Source: Deltaproteobacteria bacterium (GTDB lineage: Bacteria; Myxococcota_A; Bradymonadia; REDH01). Taken from it: a DNA stretch of 47,085 bases. The stretch lies in the NCBI GenBank assembly GCA_007693585.1, contig REDH01000110.1:1-47085 (forward strand). Reading direction: 5' to 3'. This document shows positions 42,215 through 47,085 of the stretch, piece after piece. The notes beneath the pieces are model-generated. The model had not been told where the DNA came from and did no database searches. It was given only the letters and a program-made list of their open reading frames with translations. A program made the position numbers and the translations under genes. Within the stretch, counting starts at the first letter, position 1. Every line of letters starts with the position of its first letter.

Positions 42215-45200
42215 CTATTCTTCGCCTGTCGTTCTTGCGGTGCGAGGTGCCTCGTCCGCGGAGAGCCAGGGGAGCCATGTGTCCGGGATGTCGTGTTCCG
42301 GGTTGCGTCCGAGAAATCGGGCGACGGCGCGGCGCAGGGTGGATCCGTCGGGGAGGCGAGGAGCCACCTGCTGGATCATGAGGTCGATGAAGAATGGGTC
42401 GTCCGGGTTTCGTTCCGCGCATCGCAGGAGGGTTCGTCCGGCCTGCTCGGGATCCTGGAGGTATTCGAGTTCGAGCTGAGCGCGTTGCAGGAGAAGGTCG
42501 TCGAGATCGAGTGTTCCCTGTCCGTACTCCTCGATGTGCTGGATGGCGATGTCGATCACGCCGAGGAGGTCCTTCGGCCTTCCGGCGCGTCGGTAGAGTC
42601 GGGCGAGGTTTGCGAAGCTCTGCTGGTTTCCGGAGTCGCAGATGAAGCTGACGAGGTACTGTTCGAGCGCGAGGGTGGGTCTGTCGAGGCGGTGCTCGTA
42701 GAGCTCTCCGAGGCGGGCGTAGACGGTGGCGCGCTGTCCGGGTTCGGCGATGTTCCTTGCGGCGTTCTCGAGGGCTTCTGCGGCATTTTCGAAGGCTTCC
42801 TCGGCCTCGGCGATGTCTGCGGCGAGGAGATGAAGGCGGGGTGAGCGGGGCGCACGGGTGAGGGCATGGTGGAGGAGCGGAGCTGCGTCGGCCGGTCGCC
42901 GGGCCGGGCCCAGCATGAGCTGGACGGCACAGGAGGCGATGGCCGCGACGTGCTCGGGAGACTCGATGCCGGGCAGGGCACCGAGGAGGAGGTCAACGGT
43001 CTGGCGCGCGGTATCCTTTCCGTCGAGGAGTGCGATGACGTCGTCGATCCGCTCCGGCCGCACCCGGTCGCTGGCGAGAAAGTCGAGCAGAGGGTCGACG
43101 GACAGCGGGGCTCCACGGGCGAGGAGGGTGCGCAGCGCATGGTGCAGCGCGGGTTGCTGGCCGGCAGGTGCCCGCATCCAGTGAATCAGCAATCGGTCGG
43201 ACGTGTTTCGGTCGAGGAGCCCGTCGGGCCTGCGTCCTGCGATCGCCTTGATCCTGGCCGGGATCTCGTCCTCGGGGAGGTCCACGACGATCCGGGCGAG
43301 GATTCGGGCGGCGGTGCCTTCGTCGGCGTTGTCGATTGCCTCCTCGAGCTGGACGAGCAGCGCGTCGTCCAGGGGGTGTGGGCGGGATTCGAGGATGGTG
43401 AGGATCTCGGCGAGTCGTCCCGTGGAGCGGCCAAGTTCGAGGAGATCCTCCGGGAGGTCGGCGTGTGTGCCCTCGATCCGGAGCATGGCCTGGTAGAGAT
43501 CGAGTGCCTGATCGAAGTCGCCGGCGAGGGAGCGCGCTTCACCGGCGAGCCTGAGCAGGCGAACTCTGGCCGAGTCGTTGGGGGCTTCTGCGGTGAGATC
43601 GATGAATCGCTCGGCGGCCTCACTCCAGCGCTCCTGCTGCAGATGCTCGAGGCCTTCGTCGAGGGCGCGCAGGAAGGGGGAGTCCTCGGGTTCCGGGGCG
43701 CTGTCGAGCGGGAAGCGGGCGAGGTCGGCTCGTGCGGTCGACCGCTGCAGTTCGGGGCCGGCCTCGAGCGCGGCGGCCTGGGGGGTCGCTCCTGCGGTTG
43801 CGGCGAGGCAACGGGCGGCGGCGACGAACTCGATGCGTGCGGCCGGGTCTGCGGGTTCGTTTCGTGCAAGCGCGAGGGCGCTGTGTGCGGCTGAGGGGCC
43901 TCGCGCTGATGCTTCGGCGTAGAGCCAGATCCGGTGTGTACGGTCCTCGGGTCCGGGCGGAGGGACATGCGGGTGCTCGGCATGGTCGAGCTCGAGGGCG
44001 GCGTGGAGGTCGTGCAGGGGGTCGGGGAGGTCGGGGTGTGTGCGGAGGTCCCCGAGGAGCGTTGGTGCGGATCGGTTGACGGCGAGTGCGGCGAGCAGAG
44101 GCAGGCCGAGGTCGGCGTGGTCGCGGAGGAGGGTGGCGACGGGATCGAGTGGAGTGGCCGTGGACGCGAGCGTGCTGGTGGCTTCGAGGAGGCGGCGGAT
44201 CAGGGGATCGACGTGGGGGTGGGAGGAGAGGGCGATGGCGTCGTCGTCGTCGCCGATGGCGAGGGATGCGGCGAGGCAGACCTCGGTGGTGAAGGCCTGC
44301 ATCGCGGGCATGGGGGCGGGGCAGCGTTCGACGGCGTGCTGGAGCTCGCGTGCGGCGCCGCGGATGGCTTCGTCGGGGGCAGCGGCCTGGCGCAGAAGGA
44401 TGAGGTGTCGGAAGACCCAGGCGACGCGCAGCGTGGGGTCGTTGCAGGCGCGTGCCTGTTCGCGTGCGGTTCGGGCTGCGCTGGCGGGGCGGTGGTCGCG
44501 CAGGGCGAGCTGGTGGAGGTGGTCGAGGCGGACTCGGGCGAGGGTGCTGGCGTCGGTGGCGGGGTCGAGTTCGAGAGCCAGGGCGTCGTCGAGGGTGTCC
44601 CTTCGTGCGATGGCGCAGGCGAGGCGCATATGGAGCAATGCGCGTTCGTTCGGGTCCGCTGTGGAGTTGACGAGGTGCCTGAGGTGCTGGACGAGTGCGG
44701 CGTCGCCTGGCCCCGGCGCTGGGGCGATGCGGTCCGCGTGGTGGAGGAGCAGCGGGACGAGCGCTCCGCCCGCGTCGTCGAGGGCGCGGTCGACGAGGTT
44801 TGTGCTTCGCTGGAACTCGGGGATGTTGACGGAGGCACAGAGGAACTGGAGGCGGAGCAGCAGGAGGCCCTGTTCCCGCGGGTCGCTGGAGCGCGTCGAG
44901 GTGCGGAGGAGCGAGGAGATGGTGTCGAGGAGGCGTCGGGCGTGGACGTAGCCTCCGGTGGTGGCGAGGATGGGCAGGGTCCGTCCCGGCTGAAGGGACT
45001 CGGCGTCGAGAATGATCCGTCGTGCGGCGGAGGCATCGAGCGAGGTGTGTCGCGCGACGGCCCACAGCAGGAGCAGGAGGGGCCGGCCTTCGTTGGGGTG
45101 GAGTTCGGCGGAGGTGCAGCGTTCGACGACGGCGTCGGCGGCGCGGATGAGGATTCGGGCGGCGCCGGCCGGGTCGGCGACGGCGGTGGCGAGGGCGGCG

Positions 45201-45415
45201 CTGACGATGGCCGGTGCGGAGGAGCGGGTCTCGAGGATGCGCTCCTGCCAGTGATCGGCGAGCTCGTCGGCTCGGGCGATGCGCATGGCGAGCAGCGCCT
45301 CGGCGAAGTGCTGGTTGCGGGCGAGAGCGAGGAATCGTTGCGCCCGGAGGGGATCGACCGGGCTGGAGCAGCGGTCGAGGGCGTGGTGAAGCGGCGCTGT
45401 GGTTGCGGGATCCAC
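42215..45415 (-). CDS. Very large helical-repeat (TPR-like) protein
   Basis: The protein is about 1,066 residues from GTG 45415; an ATG at 45571 would add a Pro-rich leader that looks non-coding. It is almost entirely alpha-helical repeats of 34-40 residues, for example EGLEHLQQERWSEAAERFID, GEARSLAGDFDQALDLYQAM and RLGELYEHRLDRPTLALEQY. No signal peptide or membrane segment, so it is presumably cytoplasmic and a scaffold. C-ending codons are strongly preferred. It is divergent from the PEGA-domain gene. Partner proteins are unknown. Confidence 0.85.
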   Translation of the reverse strand: MDPATTAPLHHALDRCSSPVDPLRAQRFLALARNQHFAEALLAMRIARADELADHWQERILETRSSAPAIVSAALATAVADPAGAARILIRAADAVVERCTSAELHPNEGRPLLLLLWAVARHTSLDASAARRIILDAESLQPGRTLPILATTGGYVHARRLLDTISSLLRTSTRSSDPREQGLLLLRLQFLCASVNIPEFQRSTNLVDRALDDAGGALVPLLLHHADRIAPAPGPGDAALVQHLRHLVNSTADPNERALLHMRLACAIARRDTLDDALALELDPATDASTLARVRLDHLHQLALRDHRPASAARTAREQARACNDPTLRVAWVFRHLILLRQAAAPDEAIRGAARELQHAVERCPAPMPAMQAFTTEVCLAASLAIGDDDDAIALSSHPHVDPLIRRLLEATSTLASTATPLDPVATLLRDHADLGLPLLAALAVNRSAPTLLGDLRTHPDLPDPLHDLHAALELDHAEHPHVPPPGPEDRTHRIWLYAEASARGPSAAHSALALARNEPADPAARIEFVAAARCLAATAGATPQAAALEAGPELQRSTARADLARFPLDSAPEPEDSPFLRALDEGLEHLQQERWSEAAERFIDLTAEAPNDSARVRLLRLAGEARSLAGDFDQALDLYQAMLRIEGTHADLPEDLLELGRSTGRLAEILTILESRPHPLDDALLVQLEEAIDNADEGTAARILARIVVDLPEDEIPARIKAIAGRRPDGLLDRNTSDRLLIHWMRAPAGQQPALHHALRTLLARGAPLSVDPLLDFLASDRVRPERIDDVIALLDGKDTARQTVDLLLGALPGIESPEHVAAIASCAVQLMLGPARRPADAAPLLHHALTRAPRSPRLHLLAADIAEAEEAFENAAEALENAARNIAEPGQRATVYARLGELYEHRLDRPTLALEQYLVSFICDSGNQQSFANLARLYRRAGRPKDLLGVIDIAIQHIEEYGQGTLDLDDLLLQRAQLELEYLQDPEQAGRTLLRCAERNPDDPFFIDLMIQQVAPRLPDGSTLRRAVARFLGRNPEHDIPDTWLPWLSADEAPRTARTTGEE

Positions 45416-45570
45416 GATGTGCAGTTCCGGTGGGCCGGGTGGAGTCGAGCGCGGAGGATAGGCTGAAGCCGTGCACGACCACAAGTGTTGGGAACATTGC
45501 CGGGCGCATGGCGTCGGGTCTGTCTGCGGAGGCCCGTCGGTGCTGCCGGCCATGGGGCAGGGCGGACACA

Positions 45571-45600
45571 TTGACGTGAAATGATGGGCTCTGCTACTCT
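45571..45600 (+). promoter_or_regulatory. Promoter candidate for the PEGA-domain gene
   Basis: TTGACG (45571-45576) and TACTCT (45595-45600) are 18 bases apart. Transcription would start near 45607. The leader contains a hairpin with CCCGTGC (45615-45621) and GCACGGG (45632-45638). Confidence 0.45.
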
Positions 45601-45671
45601 AACGCGCCGTTCGTCCCGTGCACCGAGGGTGGCACGGGGGGGACGGCATCACCAGAGCCAGCGGGAATGCG

Positions 45672-47085
45672 ATGAAGATGGTCAGTACAGGGCGGCAGCT
45701 CGTTCCAGTGGCGGTGGCGGCGGTCGCGATGTTCGCGACGTTGGCGGAGGGGCCCGCGCTCGGTGGTACACCGGCCGCGGCGCAGTCTTCCGCGGAGGTC
45801 TTCCTGCTGCCGTTCGAGCCGCTCGGCCCCGGGGTCAGCTCGACCGTGGTCAACCGCATCAACGAGAACGTGCAGCGTCGGTTGCAGATGGAGCGGGTGA
45901 ACTTCACGACGGAGGTGTCGCGTGAGGCCGCGGCCAGCGGGGGCGCGGCTGCGGTCCGCGAGGCGCAGCAGGAGTACCAGCGCGGCATCGGGCTCTATGT
46001 CGTCCAGGACTACCAGGGAGCGCTGACCGCGTTCGAGTCCTCGGTGGCGGCGTTCGGTCGTGGCGTGAGTGACATTCAGGACTTCCGCGCCGTGCCCGAT
46101 GCGCTGTTCAAGTTGGCCGAGAGCTACTACCGCACCGGGAATGAGGACATGGCGCGCATCACGCTCATGCGTGCGCTCGTCATCCGTCCGGAAGCGCCGC
46201 CTGCGGAGGAAGCCGGACAGGCCTTCGGGCGCTTCTACGAGTCGGTGCGCGAGAGCATGGCTCGCCTCGGGCGGGGCAGCATCGTCGTCGAGTCGAACCC
46301 GCCGGGGCTGGTGGTTGTGGTCAACGGGGAGGAGCGTGGCTCGGCGCCCGTGACCGTGACCGATCTTCCCGTGGGTGAGCACTACGTGCAGGTGCGGGGG
46401 GGAGACCAGCTCCGTGCGGGGCAGATGGTCGGGGTTCAGCGCAACCGCGAGATGGAGGTGCGCCTTGACGCCCAGCGCTCGGCGGCCACGCAGGCCGCGG
46501 CCACCGCCGACCCGAGGTACCTCCGGTCCCTGCGGGAGTCGGTGCAGCGGGGCACCATCTCCGATTCGCTGATCCCGTTCATGAGAGAGCTGAGCGCCCG
46601 TCAGGGGGTGCAGTACGTCGTCGTCGGTGTCATCGTGCGCCGGGATCGGACCTTCGAGGCTCTCCCCTTTGTCTACCGGGCGTCCGACAGCCTCTTCGCC
46701 GAGATCCCGCCACAGGAGTATGACGACGAGCTTGCCAACCTGTCGGCGCACAGCATGAGCCAGGCGCAGCTGATCCGGGCGGCCCTTCGCCGGTTCCCGG
46801 AGGATCGGCTTGTCACCGGCGCGCCGATCATCGAGGTCGAGGAAGAGCCGCTTCCCGGCATGGCCGCCGTGCCGACTCAGGAGGAAGACGACCGGCGCAC
46901 CATGGTGGCCCCGGTGGTTGTGGCGACGCCGGCCCGCGAGAGGCCTCGGACCGGCGCCGAACCTGCTCCCCCGGTACAGCAGCAGCCTCCTGTGCAGCCG
47001 GCTCCCGTGCAACAGCAGCCTGCGCAGCAGCAGCCTGCGTGGGGCCAGCAGCCCGCGCAGCAGCCCGCGCAGCAGCAGCCTGCGT
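45672..47085 (+). CDS. PEGA-domain secreted protein with TPR-like region and Gln/Pro-rich tail, partial
   Basis: 471 residues are visible from ATG 45672 and the frame is open at the window edge. A signal peptide (VAVAAVAMFATLAEG, cut after AAAQ) leads to a TPR-like region (EAQQEYQRGIGLYVVQDYQG; ALFKLAESYYRTGNEDMARI). A PEGA domain follows at about 197-240 (SIVVESNPPGLVVVVNGEER; TDLPVGEHYVQV). The tail is a growing run of Gln/Pro/Ala repeats (QQQPAQQ units from about residue 438). PEGA domains are common in surface-layer and cell-envelope proteins. Many Myxococcota carry tandem-repeat tails of this type. Exact function unknown. Confidence 0.82.
   Translation, partial: MKMVSTGRQLVPVAVAAVAMFATLAEGPALGGTPAAAQSSAEVFLLPFEPLGPGVSSTVVNRINENVQRRLQMERVNFTTEVSREAAASGGAAAVREAQQEYQRGIGLYVVQDYQGALTAFESSVAAFGRGVSDIQDFRAVPDALFKLAESYYRTGNEDMARITLMRALVIRPEAPPAEEAGQAFGRFYESVRESMARLGRGSIVVESNPPGLVVVVNGEERGSAPVTVTDLPVGEHYVQVRGGDQLRAGQMVGVQRNREMEVRLDAQRSAATQAAATADPRYLRSLRESVQRGTISDSLIPFMRELSARQGVQYVVVGVIVRRDRTFEALPFVYRASDSLFAEIPPQEYDDELANLSAHSMSQAQLIRAALRRFPEDRLVTGAPIIEVEEEPLPGMAAVPTQEEDDRRTMVAPVVVATPARERPRTGAEPAPPVQQQPPVQPAPVQQQPAQQQPAWGQQPAQQPAQQQPA

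Noticed and set aside
43934-45466. Plus-strand Gly/Glu-rich frame of over 500 codons opposite the giant TPR gene
   Set aside because: It is the shadow of C-ending codons on the minus strand; the minus frame has clear helical repeats.
1-47085. CRISPR array, rRNA, tRNA, prophage or insertion sequence
   Set aside because: I saw no regularly spaced repeats of CRISPR type, no rRNA-like or tRNA-like sequence and no integrase or transposase. The 124-bp and 43-bp repeats have no spacers of the right kind.

Overview
This is about 47 kb of a high-GC (roughly two-thirds G+C by eye) bacterial chromosome. The gene content points to a deltaproteobacterium in the broad sense, most likely Myxococcota or a relative. 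The signs are an AgmX/PglI-type C-terminal domain fused to a kinase-like domain, several Cys-rich lipoproteins, a choice-of-anchor/PKD lipoprotein, a PEGA-domain protein, and many lipoprotein or TPR proteins between housekeeping genes. There is no rRNA, tRNA, CRISPR array, phage or insertion sequence that I can see. The assignment to a phylum is an inference.

Left part (1-15.3 kb). A partial O-antigen-ligase-like/TPR membrane protein with a His/Asp/Gly-rich tail runs off the left edge (minus strand). It is followed by a signal-peptidase-I-like protein without its catalytic Ser and Lys, a GspE-N/GAF-like protein, a two-gene minus-strand unit (subtilisin-like protease plus ComEC-type metallo-beta-lactamase lipoprotein), a cNMP-binding-like protein and a long disordered acidic protein with a C-terminal membrane anchor. 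Then comes a compact minus-strand unit, ruvC-ruvA-ruvB-folE-(TrxR-like flavoprotein), with tiny gaps or overlaps. An AT-rich divergent promoter region separates it from rpoD (plus strand). The end of rpoD is triplicated in perfect 124-bp tandem copies.

Middle part (17.9-34.5 kb). After two lipoproteins come kal and kce (lysine-fermentation enzymes), an HU gene with a good promoter and terminator, murJ on the opposite strand, and a plus-strand run: PPC-like protein, NUDIX CoA pyrophosphatase, coaBC, kdd (third lysine-fermentation enzyme), a murF-alr fusion, a Cys/Met-metabolism PLP enzyme, and a MepA-like endopeptidase with HEAT-like repeats. Several neighbours overlap by ATGA, which suggests translational coupling. 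CoA metabolism, lysine breakdown and peptidoglycan precursor synthesis are thus interleaved.

Right part (34.5-47 kb). A ComEA-like helix-hairpin-helix protein, two small NTF2-like lipoproteins, a pseudokinase-GYF-TM-AgmX protein coupled to a Cys-rich lipoprotein, tsaE, a convergent sn-glycerol-1-phosphate dehydrogenase (AraM/EgsA type), a small unknown gene, a giant helical-repeat protein, and a PEGA-domain protein that runs off the right edge.

The observations I would follow first are: the inactive-looking signal peptidase, the rpoD tail triplication that gives all three frames the same C-terminus, the pseudokinase fusion, the split kal-kce/kdd lysine pathway coupled to murF-alr, and the metal-binding-like tail on the O-antigen-ligase-like protein.
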